Assembly (NCBI GenBank): GCA_028289305.1
Contig: JANQQO010000130.1
Coordinates: forward strand, 1-11,731
Source of the DNA: Rickettsiales bacterium
GTDB taxonomy: Bacteria > Pseudomonadota > Alphaproteobacteria > Rickettsiales > JANQQO01
DNA length: 11,731 nt
Direction: 5' to 3'
Shown here: positions 4,317-11,731 of the stretch, one piece after another
Layout: each line of letters starts with the position of its first letter
Position numbering within the stretch: position 1 is the stretch's first letter
Program-made: the position numbers and the translations under genes
Notes under the pieces: model-generated
Databases searched by the model: none
Told to the model about the DNA's origin: nothing
The model's input: the letters and a program-made list of their open reading frames with translations, nothing else

Positions 4317-5726
4317 CTAATTGATAGGCAAAGCAATATGGAAGCAGGTTTTTCCCGGCTCAGACTGCACACAGATGCTCCCTCGATGCCGATTTTCAAT
4401 AATACGGCGACAAATCTCTAAACCTAGCCCTGTACCTTTGCCGGGCTCTTTTGTGGTAAAAAACGGCTCAAAAATACGCGACTGCACCTCCTTAGGTATC
4501 CCAGGTCCGGTGTCTTCCAGGTCAACACATAAAAACCTATCTTCCTTATAGGTGCGAAGGGTAATGGTCCCCTTGCCATCCATAGCATCGATGGCGTTAT
4601 CCAAGATATTGGTCCATACCTGGTTCAGCTCGCTGCCATAGACTTCAATCTCGGGCAAAGAATCGTCATATTCCCGCACAATCTCAATGCCATATTTCCA
4701 CTTATTCTTTAAAATAAGTAGCGTATCCTCAATGCCACGATGAACATCCACCCGCTGCCTGGCGTCTTTGTCCATATACGAATACGACTTAATCGCCCCA
4801 ACAAGGGTGCTAATCCGTTTAGAGGCATTCTGGCCATCATAAATCATCGAGTATACCTCGCAGGAAAGTGCAAGCCAGCGTATTCCCTGGTGGCGCATAG
4901 GCTCCTCCGGGTGATCTTTCCAGACATCTTGCAATTCTGTAATCTCCTCAATATCAACGCCCGAAATCGCCAGTGAAGGCGCCCATTTCCAGGGTTCGGG
5001 CACGCCATATTCTTCTAACCATTCATAAAATGCATCTTCCCGCTTCTGTGCGGTGCGGGAATCAACCACCTGTTGCGTAATGTTTTCAAAGGCACGCTCA
5101 CGCAGTTTTAACCATTTTTCCGTATGCTCATCGTCCAAATAAGCTCTGCCATATTCCAAATTCCAGATCTCAAGTTGACGAATCAGCGGCATGATTTTTT
5201 CCATTGTGCGCGCTAGTGACGCCGCGGGATTGTTCAGCTCATGCGCGAGCCCCGCAGATAGCGTACCAAGCGATGCCATTTTTTCTCGCCCACGAATAAA
5301 AGACTCCAATCCTCGTGAGCGTTCTGCAATCGCCTTAAAGATGCTTTTTTCAAACGGACGACTCGAAAGCATGAGCTCCCGGAAATCGTCCATCTTCATA
5401 AGATATAATTTGCAAGGCGTCGTCGTGGTCAGGGTGACAGGGATTTTTTCCTCGGAAAAAAGCTGCACTTCCCCAAAGAAGTTCGGAGCATCTTGGCGCC
5501 CAGCAGGAATATCCTCTGCCCCGGTGCGCTTAGTTACAATAATATGCCCATCTACTAGGATATAAAATCCTTGCGGCGTCTCACCTTCTTTAACAACCAC
5601 CGCCCCTTGGTCATATTCCAGCGTTTCAACGTGATCGCACATCCAGTGAATACGATCATCCGAGATTTCCTTAAATGCCGGAAATGCCCGTAATTCTCTA
5701 TAACACTCCTCAGATCCTCCTGACAT
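4317..5726 (-). CDS. Sensor histidine kinase with N-terminal cyclic-nucleotide-binding fold
   Basis: A 469-residue soluble kinase with no membrane segment. Residues about 15-125 form a CRP-like cNMP-binding fold (FGE at 84-86), but the phosphate-contacting arginine of CRP is replaced by Pro96, so the ligand may not be a cyclic nucleotide. The H-box follows at 161-167 (AHELNNP, phospho-acceptor H162). About 120 residues of charged, Trp-rich helix then separate it from the second dimerisation helix (RISTLVGAIKSYSYMD, 304-319). The ATPase domain shows Asn373/Asn377, DTGPG (405-409), FEPFFTT and GTGLGL (431-436). As I recall, this long insertion is shared by related kinases, so it is not a frameshift. 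Its ATG overlaps the stop of the upstream receiver-flavoprotein gene (TAATG), marking that protein as the cognate partner. Confidence 0.9.
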   Translation of the reverse strand: MSGGSEECYRELRAFPAFKEISDDRIHWMCDHVETLEYDQGAVVVKEGETPQGFYILVDGHIIVTKRTGAEDIPAGRQDAPNFFGEVQLFSEEKIPVTLTTTTPCKLYLMKMDDFRELMLSSRPFEKSIFKAIAERSRGLESFIRGREKMASLGTLSAGLAHELNNPAASLARTMEKIMPLIRQLEIWNLEYGRAYLDDEHTEKWLKLRERAFENITQQVVDSRTAQKREDAFYEWLEEYGVPEPWKWAPSLAISGVDIEEITELQDVWKDHPEEPMRHQGIRWLALSCEVYSMIYDGQNASKRISTLVGAIKSYSYMDKDARQRVDVHRGIEDTLLILKNKWKYGIEIVREYDDSLPEIEVYGSELNQVWTNILDNAIDAMDGKGTITLRTYKEDRFLCVDLEDTGPGIPKEVQSRIFEPFFTTKEPGKGTGLGLEICRRIIENRHRGSICVQSEPGKTCFHIALPIN

Positions 5727-7399
5727 TAGAGACCCAATAGATATTCGCTAATAAAGCGCTGCGTAATCGAGCCATCGCCCACCGCCGCAGAAACGCGCTT
5801 GATTGGTCCCAGGCGCACATCCCCCACGGCAAACACGCCTGGCACAGATGTTTCTGTCAAATATGGGTCACGCTCTAATTTCCAGGGTTTGCCATATTCT
5901 GCTTTTTTTAAATCATTCCCCACAACGATAAACCCGCGATCATCGCGTGCAACGGCGTCATCCACCCAGCCCGTATGCGGTGTTGCGCCAATAAAGGTAA
6001 ACATCGCCCCTGCCGGTAAGGTTTCTTCTTCCCCATCATCCAGATTTTTTAACGTCACCCTCTCTAGCGATTCTTTTCCATCAACCCGCACCGGTTCACG
6101 CTGATAATGCACGGTAATGTTTTCTGTGCGCTCAATTCTGTCAGCCAGATAACTTGACATTGTCTCGCGTATATCCTTCCTGCGGCAGACAATGTGTACG
6201 TTCTGTGCATATTCACAAAGTAGCATCGCTGCCTGGCCCGCTGAGTTTCCTGCGCCGATAATAAATACTTCTTTATTTTTACACGCCAGCGCCTCCACCA
6301 TCGCGGCGCCATAAAACACCCCCAGCCCCTCTAATTCTTTTACGCCAGGTATATCCAGCTGGTTATAAGTCACGCCATTGGCAATGACCAAACTATGACA
6401 GCTAATCTCCTCACCATTCTTAAGCGTAACAAATTTATACTGCCCATCGATACGCATCCCCGTCACTTCATTGGTGATAAGGGTGGCGCCAAAGCGTTTA
6501 GCCTGATCCAACGCACGCCGCGCTAATTCTGAACCGCTAATACCAGCAGGAAATCCTAAGTAATTTTCAATCAACGAACTCGTGCCAGCTTGCCCTCCCG
6601 GTGCAGATTTTTCCACCATAGCGGTGGGGATGTTTTCTGTAGAGGCAGCCACAGCGGAAGCCAGACCTGCCGGGCCAGAGCCGACAACAATAACCTCATA
6701 AAACGCCACTTCCGGCTTCGTATTTAGCCCTACTTTTTCTGCAAGCTCATCCAAGGTAGGATTATGCAACTGTGTTCCATCTGCCAACACAACACAAGGC
6801 AGCCCTTTATCTTTATCGATAGAAGCGAGTAGGGGGTCTGCATTAGGATCGCCCTGAATATCCACCCATGTATAGGGCAAATGGTTCCGCGCAATAAAAT
6901 CACGCACCGTATGTCCATGAAACGACCATTGGTAATCAATAATGCGAATGCCATTAAATTCTGGGCGATGAGTATTCTGCCAGTGATAGAGCTGGTCATC
7001 TAACACCGGGTAAAGCCGCTCCTCTGGTGGATCCCATGGCTTCATCAAATAATAATCTAAATTTAAATCATTAATCGCACGAATCGCCACATCATTATCC
7101 GCATATGCCGTTAGCAGCATGCGGCGTGCATCAGGGTAAATTTCCATCGCCTTGGAAATAAACTCCGTGCCTAGCATTTCCGGCATACGCTGATCGACTA
7201 AAAACAAAGCAACAGGAAGGCTCTTCCGCTTCAACTCCTTTAAAATCTCTAAAGCTTCCTTTCCCGATTCAGAGCGCACAATGCGGTAATCTTTTGCGTA
7301 TTTATCACGCAAGTCGCGCACCACGGCGCGCAGCACCTCTGGCTCATCATCTACGGAAAGAATAACCGGCTTTGCCGGCTCTTTAAGAGCATCATTCAT
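5726..7399 (-). CDS. Receiver domain fused to thioredoxin-reductase-like FAD enzyme
   Basis: A 557-residue three-part protein. Residues 11-135 are a CheY-like receiver with D17/D18, phospho-acceptor D69 (LVDQRMP), T97 and K120. Residues about 150-225 look like a glutaredoxin/thioredoxin fold with cis-Pro 201 (LPCVVL), but the usual CxxC position reads SFHG. Residues 232-557 are a TrxB-like flavoprotein: FAD motif GSGPAG (240-245), NAD(P)H motif GAGNSAG (382-388) and the terminal GVFAVGD (521-527). The redox CxxC of true thioredoxin reductases is replaced by Ala-Ala-Met-Val (365-368), so the enzyme cannot use that disulfide; the acceptor is unknown. The kinase follows with a one-base overlap and doxX precedes by 37 bp. 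AGGGGG lies eight bases before the ATG. Databases often name this architecture fused response regulator/thioredoxin-disulfide reductase, which overstates the chemistry. Confidence 0.9.
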   Translation of the reverse strand: MNDALKEPAKPVILSVDDEPEVLRAVVRDLRDKYAKDYRIVRSESGKEALEILKELKRKSLPVALFLVDQRMPEMLGTEFISKAMEIYPDARRMLLTAYADNDVAIRAINDLNLDYYLMKPWDPPEERLYPVLDDQLYHWQNTHRPEFNGIRIIDYQWSFHGHTVRDFIARNHLPYTWVDIQGDPNADPLLASIDKDKGLPCVVLADGTQLHNPTLDELAEKVGLNTKPEVAFYEVIVVGSGPAGLASAVAASTENIPTAMVEKSAPGGQAGTSSLIENYLGFPAGISGSELARRALDQAKRFGATLITNEVTGMRIDGQYKFVTLKNGEEISCHSLVIANGVTYNQLDIPGVKELEGLGVFYGAAMVEALACKNKEVFIIGAGNSAGQAAMLLCEYAQNVHIVCRRKDIRETMSSYLADRIERTENITVHYQREPVRVDGKESLERVTLKNLDDGEEETLPAGAMFTFIGATPHTGWVDDAVARDDRGFIVVGNDLKKAEYGKPWKLERDPYLTETSVPGVFAVGDVRLGPIKRVSAAVGDGSITQRFISEYLLGL

Positions 7400-7436
7400 A
7401 ATAGTTACCCCCTAATAATAATACGCTGTGTTGTCT

Positions 7437-7871
7437 CTATGCCTTTAATTTCTCTGGGACCAATTTATCAATCACTGGCAATTTGCGTATGGCATAAATC
7501 CCTGAGCCATTCAGCGCTACAACCACGCCCAGCACAACCAATAAAACGGGAAACTCCCAGCCCCCACCTTCACTGCTAAACACCCAGCCATTGCCCATAT
7601 GCGCCCAGCTGGCTCCTAAGAGAATGGGTAAGGATAGCAATGCTGCAAGCCGTGTATAGACTCCTAGTATTATTGCCGCTCCGCCTACAATCTCACCAAA
7701 GATCGTCAGATATGCCACGATCGGCGGAAGCCCCAGGCTTTCAAAAAAGCCTACCGTCCCAGCAACCGTAAACACCAACACTTTTAACAGGCCATGGGCC
7801 AATAAGATCGTTCCAAAGGCTAAGCGTAACAGTAATGCAGCATAATCAGATGAGGTGGCGTTATGAGACAT
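7437..7871 (-). CDS. DoxX-family inner-membrane protein
   Basis: A 144-residue integral membrane protein with four hydrophobic segments: about 10-30 (LLLRLAFGTILLAHGLLKVL), 48-68, 71-92 and 106-125. The first segment with its RLAFG..LLAHG pattern is typical of DoxX. DoxX proteins are small quinone- or oxidoreductase-associated membrane proteins; in mycobacteria one forms a membrane complex with a superoxide dismutase and a thiosulfate sulfurtransferase. The start is the ATG at 7871, with AAGGA eight bases upstream; an upstream TTG at 7901 has no comparable signal. It is probably the first gene of an operon with the receiver-flavoprotein and the kinase and could offer that flavoenzyme a membrane or quinone partner. 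That coupling is inferred from gene order only. Confidence 0.85.
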   Translation of the reverse strand: MSHNATSSDYAALLLRLAFGTILLAHGLLKVLVFTVAGTVGFFESLGLPPIVAYLTIFGEIVGGAAIILGVYTRLAALLSLPILLGASWAHMGNGWVFSSEGGGWEFPVLLVVLGVVVALNGSGIYAIRKLPVIDKLVPEKLKA

Positions 7872-7890
7872 GGCAAAAATCCTTGTGATA

Positions 7891-7920
7891 ATTAAATACA
7901 AGCGTGGTCCTCTTTATCAA
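7891..7920 (-). promoter_or_regulatory. Possible doxX operon promoter
   Basis: On the minus strand, TTGATA (7920-7915) and TTTAAT (7896-7891) each match consensus at five of six bases, with an 18-bp spacer. The start would fall near 7884, right at the ribosome binding site, so the leader would be very short. Treat it as a weak suggestion. Confidence 0.25.
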
Positions 7921-7966
7921 AATGTAACCATAAAAACAATAGCTGACGAATATACTAGGGTTTTTA

Positions 7967-7995
7967 TTGCAAGCAGCTGCATAACCACCTATTTT
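7967..7995 (+). promoter_or_regulatory. Possible efflux operon promoter
   Basis: TTGCAA (7967-7972), a 17-bp spacer and TATTTT (7990-7995), each four of six to consensus. The spacer contains the 8-bp palindrome GCAGCTGC (7973-7980). No convincing operator or regulator gene for the pump is visible beside it, unlike many RND operons. Confidence 0.3.
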
Positions 7996-8042
7996 ACCGA
8001 GCTGTAAACAATGATGGTGCAGTAATAACAAGCAAAACACCT

Positions 8043-9173
8043 ATGAAGTACTTATCCCATTACGCCAAGATAGTTACACTTATTGTATTATTCCCCGTGT
8101 TGCTCACGGGTTGTGGTGAAGAACAGCAAGAGCAAGGTAGCGCCCCACCGCCGCCTGAAATAAAAGTCAGCCGCCCCATTCAAAAAGTGCTTACAGAATG
8201 GGATGAATACACCGGCCGTTTTCGTGCGGTTGAAGAGGTTGAAGTGCGCGCCCGGGTCAGTGGCTATCTAAAAGAGGTAAATTTTAAAGACGGGCAAATC
8301 GTGCAACAGGGCGACGTGCTCTTTGTCATTGATCAGCGTCCTTTCGAAATTGCGTTTAAAGGGGCCGAGGCACAGTATAAATTAGCCGAGAGAGAATATG
8401 CCCGTATTGAGAAATTGCGCAAAACAAAGAGTGCCGCTTTTTCGCAAGAGCGCCTCGACCGCCGCGCGCAAGAGCTCCAAGTTGCTGAAGCAACGCTTGA
8501 TCGCGCCAAGCTCGATCTTGAATTCACTGAGGTAAAAGCCCCGATCTCTGGCCGCATCAGCCGCGATTTTGTCAATGTGGGCAACCTTGTAAACGGTAGT
8601 GATTTAAATGCCACCATCCTCACCACCATTGTTTCAACAGACCCTGTTCATTTCTATTTTGAAGCGAGCGAGCGCGAGCTCCTCAAATATATCCGCCTAG
8701 ACCAATCGGGGCAGCGCGAGGCCTCGCGCACAAAAGCAAATCCTGTTGAAGTTAAGCTGCAGGATGAAGAAGGCTACCCACACAAGGGGGTGATGGATTT
8801 TGTCGATAACCGCGTTGACGATAGCACCGGCACGATTGAAGGCCGCGCTATCATCCCCAATCCAGAAGGTGTCATCCAGCCCGGCCTATTTGGCCGCGCG
8901 CGCATACCAGGCAGTGGGGAATATATCGCCATACTTGTTCCAGACACGCTGATTGGCACCAATCAATCACGCAAATTTGTCTATGCCGTGACCCCGCAAA
9001 ATGAAATAGAACAGCGCACGGTTACGCTCGGCCCCATTCATCAGGAAGATTTACGCATCATTCGCACAGGCCTCTCTGCGCGTGATCGTATCGTTACAAA
9101 AAGTATTCAGCGCGTCCGTGCCGGGATGAAAATCACGCCTGTGAACACGGACCTTGCGGCTGAATATCCTTAG
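8043..9173 (+). CDS. RND efflux periplasmic adaptor lipoprotein, MexE type
   Basis: Membrane-fusion protein that links an RND pump to an outer-membrane channel. It has 376 residues. A signal peptide of 23 residues ends in the lipobox LLTGC, with C24 as the lipidated cysteine, followed by a Pro-rich linker (PPPPE). Lipoyl-domain halves lie near 66-100 (VRARVSGYLKEV, DVLFVIDQRPFE) and 162-195 (VKAPISGRISR), flanking a coiled-coil hairpin at about 102-160; the beta-barrel and membrane-proximal domains follow. The TEWDEYTGRF start and LTTIVSTDP segment resemble MexE-like adaptors. There is no strong ribosome binding site before the ATG, which may mean low basal translation. The pump gene follows after 12 bp, so the two form an operon. 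Confidence 0.92.
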   Translation: MKYLSHYAKIVTLIVLFPVLLTGCGEEQQEQGSAPPPPEIKVSRPIQKVLTEWDEYTGRFRAVEEVEVRARVSGYLKEVNFKDGQIVQQGDVLFVIDQRPFEIAFKGAEAQYKLAEREYARIEKLRKTKSAAFSQERLDRRAQELQVAEATLDRAKLDLEFTEVKAPISGRISRDFVNVGNLVNGSDLNATILTTIVSTDPVHFYFEASERELLKYIRLDQSGQREASRTKANPVEVKLQDEEGYPHKGVMDFVDNRVDDSTGTIEGRAIIPNPEGVIQPGLFGRARIPGSGEYIAILVPDTLIGTNQSRKFVYAVTPQNEIEQRTVTLGPIHQEDLRIIRTGLSARDRIVTKSIQRVRAGMKITPVNTDLAAEYP

Positions 9174-9185
9174 AAAGCCACACGC

Positions 9186-11731
9186 ATGACGTTTTCTCAT
9201 TTTTTTATAGATCGCCCTATCTTCGCGGGTGTTATCTCTGTCATCATTATGATTATTGGTGGGCTGTCTTATACCAGCCTTTCCGTCACGCAATACCCTG
9301 AAATTGCCCCACCTACTATTGAAGTAACGGCGAACTACCCCGGCGCCAGCCCTGATGTTATTGCTAACACGGTCGCTACCCCCATCGAGCAAGAAGTAAA
9401 TGGTGTAGAAAACATGCTCTACATGTTTTCGCAGTCCACCAGCGATGGGCAGATGCGCCTTACGATTACCTTTGAGATTGGTACAGACCTTGATCAGGCA
9501 CAGGTCTTGGTACAAAACCGCGTGGCGATTGCAGAACCACGCTTGCCAGAACAGGTCCGCCGCCTTGGCGTGGTAACGCGCAAAAGCTCCCCAAATCTCA
9601 TGCTTGTCGTAAACATGCTTTCACCCGGAGGCACGTATGACCAAACCTATATTGCTAACTATGTGACCCTACAAATCAAAGACCAACTCTCCCGTATCGA
9701 TGGGGTAGGGGATGTGCGTCTTTTCGGCGCCGCGCAATACTCCATGCGTATTTGGCTCGATCCAGATCGCATTGCCTCTCTCAACATGACAGCAGGGGAT
9801 GTGCTAGCGGCACTGCGTTCACAAAATATTCAAGTGTCTAGCGGCACCCTAAACCAAGCTCCCGTCCCACGACAGCGCGCCTTTGAACTCAATGTACAAA
9901 CCCAGGGCCGCCTTACGTCACCAGAAGAGTTCGCGAATATCGTCGTCAAAGCAGGGGATAATGGTCGTGTGGTACGCATACGTGATATTGGACGAGTCGA
10001 AATCGGCGCAGAAAACTATGCCACTAAAGGCTATCTCGGCGATAAGCCCGCCATTGCCCTGCCTATCTTCCAGCGTCCAGGGTCAAATGCGCTGGAAACC
10101 GCGGATGCCATCATCGCTAAAATGGAGGAGCTATCCGCTTTCTTTCCAGACGATCTGGAGCATGAGATTATCTATAACCCAACGGAATTTGTTGCCAAAT
10201 CCATTGATTCGGTGATCGAAACGATGATCGAGGCCGTCTTTCTAGTGGTGCTGGTGATCATTGTGTTTTTGCAAAGCTGGCGTGCGGCAATTATTCCAAT
10301 ATTGGCGATTCCCGTTTCCTTAATTGGTGCCTTTGCTGTTCTTGGCGCGTTAGATATGTCGCTCAACACGCTCACCTTATTCGGATTGGTATTAAGCATC
10401 GGTATTGTTGTCGATGACGCCATCGTACTCGTGGAAAATATGGAGCGCCATATGCAAAACGGCTTAAGCGCTCGTGACGCAGCGCGTAAAACCATGCGCG
10501 AGCTGGCTGGCGCGTTAGTGGCAACCAGCCTAGTGCTGATTGCGGTATTTGTTCCCACCGTGTTCATTCAGGGCATTTCCGGCCAGTTTTATCAGCAATT
10601 TGGTATCACGGTTGCGATCACCACGGTGATTTCGCTGCTAGTCACGTTTACGTTAAGCCCCGCCATGGCCGCATTACTGTTTAAACCAAATCGTAACGAT
10701 CCGTGTGATCGGCCGAGGGCATGGTACCAGCATCCGTTTAAATATTTTTTCTGCAGCTTTAATGCTCTGATCGAGGGATTCTCAGAGCGTTACGGCAAAT
10801 TTATTTGTAAAGCCGTTAAGATGGGAGCATTAAGCGTATTGGTGTATATGGGGCTGATGGCAGTAACTGCCATACAGTTTAACCGAGTTCCCACCGGCTT
10901 TATTCCTGCGCAAGATCAAGGATATTTCATCGTCAGCATTCAGCTTCCTCCGGGGGCATCGCTCTCACGGACCGATGTTGTAGTAAAAGATGCGGTCGAT
11001 CGCTTGATTGCTATTGATGGCGTAGTGAATGCTGTTGCCTTTACGGGCTTCGCCGGTGCTACCTTTACCAATGCCTCGAATGCAGCAGCCATCTTCCCTG
11101 TGCTCGATTCGTTTGAAAACAGAGAAATCTCTGGCCGCGGCTATTATGCTATTTTGGCAGATATGCAAGCCTCTATGTCACAAATTGAAGATGCATTTGT
11201 TGTGGTTATTCCTCCGCCATCGGTGCGGGGTGTCGGTAATGGTGGCGGGTTTAAAATGATGATTCAGGATCGCGGTGGTCGAGGCCTTGAGGCATTAGAA
11301 GCTGCCATGTGGCAACTCGCGGGTGCGGCAAATCAAGCACCGGCGACCACACGTGTATTTAGTTTCTTTGAAACCAGCACTCCGCAGCTCTATCTTGATA
11401 TTGAGCGCGAACGGGCACAGCGTCTTGGCGTGCCTATAGAACGGGTGTTTGAAGCGCTAGAAGTCTATCTCGGTTCTGCCTTTGTGAATGACTTTAACTA
11501 TCTCGGCCGAACTTTCCGTGTCACCGCCCAGGCCGATGCACCATTCCGCCTGACCAAAGATGATGTAGACCGTATTCGTGTTCGTAATAACAACGGCGAT
11601 ATGGTGCCGCTCGGCACCGTTGCGGTGTTTGAAGATACCTCCGGCCCATCACGTGTGCCGCGCTATAACCTCTATCCCGCCGCAGATCTCATTGGCGATA
11701 CAGCACCTGGCTTTAGCTCAGGGGAAGCGCT
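9186..11731 (+). CDS. RND efflux pump inner-membrane transporter, MexF type, cut by the window edge
   Basis: Proton-driven multidrug transporter of the HAE1/AcrB family. The frame is open for 848 codons to the right edge with no stop or frameshift; full members have about 1030-1060 residues, so roughly the last fifth is missing. Seen in order: N-terminal membrane anchor (FFIDRPIFAGVISVIIMI), pore-domain segment GVENMLYMFSQS, docking-domain VRLFG, the helix with proton-relay D410 and D411 (GIVVDDAIVLVEN), and the second periplasmic loop with the FTN and QDRGG segments. The conserved Lys of the relay would lie beyond the edge. Sequence is closest to MexF by eye (ENMLYM, IFQRPGSNA, AKMEEL). It follows the adaptor by 12 bp. 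The substrate cannot be read from sequence; an outer-membrane channel gene may lie outside the window. Confidence 0.93.
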   Translation, partial: MTFSHFFIDRPIFAGVISVIIMIIGGLSYTSLSVTQYPEIAPPTIEVTANYPGASPDVIANTVATPIEQEVNGVENMLYMFSQSTSDGQMRLTITFEIGTDLDQAQVLVQNRVAIAEPRLPEQVRRLGVVTRKSSPNLMLVVNMLSPGGTYDQTYIANYVTLQIKDQLSRIDGVGDVRLFGAAQYSMRIWLDPDRIASLNMTAGDVLAALRSQNIQVSSGTLNQAPVPRQRAFELNVQTQGRLTSPEEFANIVVKAGDNGRVVRIRDIGRVEIGAENYATKGYLGDKPAIALPIFQRPGSNALETADAIIAKMEELSAFFPDDLEHEIIYNPTEFVAKSIDSVIETMIEAVFLVVLVIIVFLQSWRAAIIPILAIPVSLIGAFAVLGALDMSLNTLTLFGLVLSIGIVVDDAIVLVENMERHMQNGLSARDAARKTMRELAGALVATSLVLIAVFVPTVFIQGISGQFYQQFGITVAITTVISLLVTFTLSPAMAALLFKPNRNDPCDRPRAWYQHPFKYFFCSFNALIEGFSERYGKFICKAVKMGALSVLVYMGLMAVTAIQFNRVPTGFIPAQDQGYFIVSIQLPPGASLSRTDVVVKDAVDRLIAIDGVVNAVAFTGFAGATFTNASNAAAIFPVLDSFENREISGRGYYAILADMQASMSQIEDAFVVVIPPPSVRGVGNGGGFKMMIQDRGGRGLEALEAAMWQLAGAANQAPATTRVFSFFETSTPQLYLDIERERAQRLGVPIERVFEALEVYLGSAFVNDFNYLGRTFRVTAQADAPFRLTKDDVDRIRVRNNNGDMVPLGTVAVFEDTSGPSRVPRYNLYPAADLIGDTAPGFSSGEA

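Noticed and set aside
4317..5726. Possible frameshift or foreign insertion in the kinase, suggested by the long stretch between H-box and second helix
   Set aside because: The frame is continuous, the stretch has normal composition, and I recall related kinases carrying the same insertion.
5726..7399. Annotation as an ordinary thioredoxin reductase
   Set aside because: The CxxC needed for thioredoxin reduction is replaced by Ala-Ala-Met-Val at the aligned position.
7973..7980. GCAGCTGC palindrome in the doxX/efflux gap as a regulator operator
   Set aside because: Eight bases is too short and it occurs only once in the gap; no regulator gene is adjacent.
9051..9515. A 154-codon minus-strand open frame across the adaptor-pump junction
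   Set aside because: It lies opposite strongly conserved RND sequence on the plus strand and reads as a shadow, with no supporting start signal.
9186..11731. A broken pump gene, since no stop is found
   Set aside because: The frame stays open with conserved RND sequence to the last base; it simply continues past the window edge.

Overview
The window looks like chromosomal DNA of a Gram-negative proteobacterium. The evidence is a lipoprotein-anchored RND efflux system, an E. coli-type OxyR, a LysR-style regulatory region and sigma70-like promoters. Base composition is moderate (about half GC by eye) and no gene stands out from its neighbours. I cannot fix the genus. The oxyR / ahpC-ahpD pairing is also known in Legionella and Coxiella, but that alone does not place the organism. 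There are no IS elements, phage genes, tRNAs, rRNAs or CRISPR arrays. Apart from the two ends, the window is tightly packed with thiol- and redox-related genes.

Layout: (1) 1-103, the start of an unrecognised gene leaving the window on the minus strand. (2) 195-2594, a divergent peroxide-response locus: oxyR on the minus strand, and on the plus strand a 75-aa unknown protein, ahpC and ahpD. The 106-bp gap between them holds three tandem ATAG-N7-CTAT modules and two plausible promoters that can share one palindromic -35 hexamer. AhpC and AhpD are of the Mycobacterium type, in which AhpD replaces AhpF as the reductant. (3) 2643-4131, a second divergent unit: a TetR repressor with three cysteines in its ligand domain faces a 41-aa microprotein and an AhpD-like carboxymuconolactone-decarboxylase-fold protein. 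Two matching 16-bp operators sit on the two opposing promoters. A terminator at 4148-4182 closes this unit.

(4) 4317-7871, a minus-strand operon of three genes: a DoxX membrane protein, a fusion of response-regulator receiver + thioredoxin-fold domain + thioredoxin-reductase-like flavoprotein, and a cyclic-nucleotide-binding-fold histidine kinase whose start overlaps the end of the fusion by one base. The flavoprotein lacks the CxxC pair of real thioredoxin reductases, its thioredoxin-like domain also lacks a CxxC, and the kinase's nucleotide-binding fold lacks the usual phosphate-binding arginine. This two-component redox flavoenzyme is the most unusual thing here. (5) 8043 to the right edge, an RND efflux operon of MexE/MexF type: a lipoprotein adaptor, then the inner-membrane pump, cut off by the window edge.

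Taken together, the OxyR unit detoxifies peroxides, the TetR unit probably answers an electrophile, oxidant or small ligand with a second AhpD-like thiol enzyme, and the DoxX / flavoprotein / kinase operon probably couples a signal to electron transfer at the membrane. The efflux pump may export toxic products. The first unit's role is well supported. The joint role of the others is inferred from proximity.
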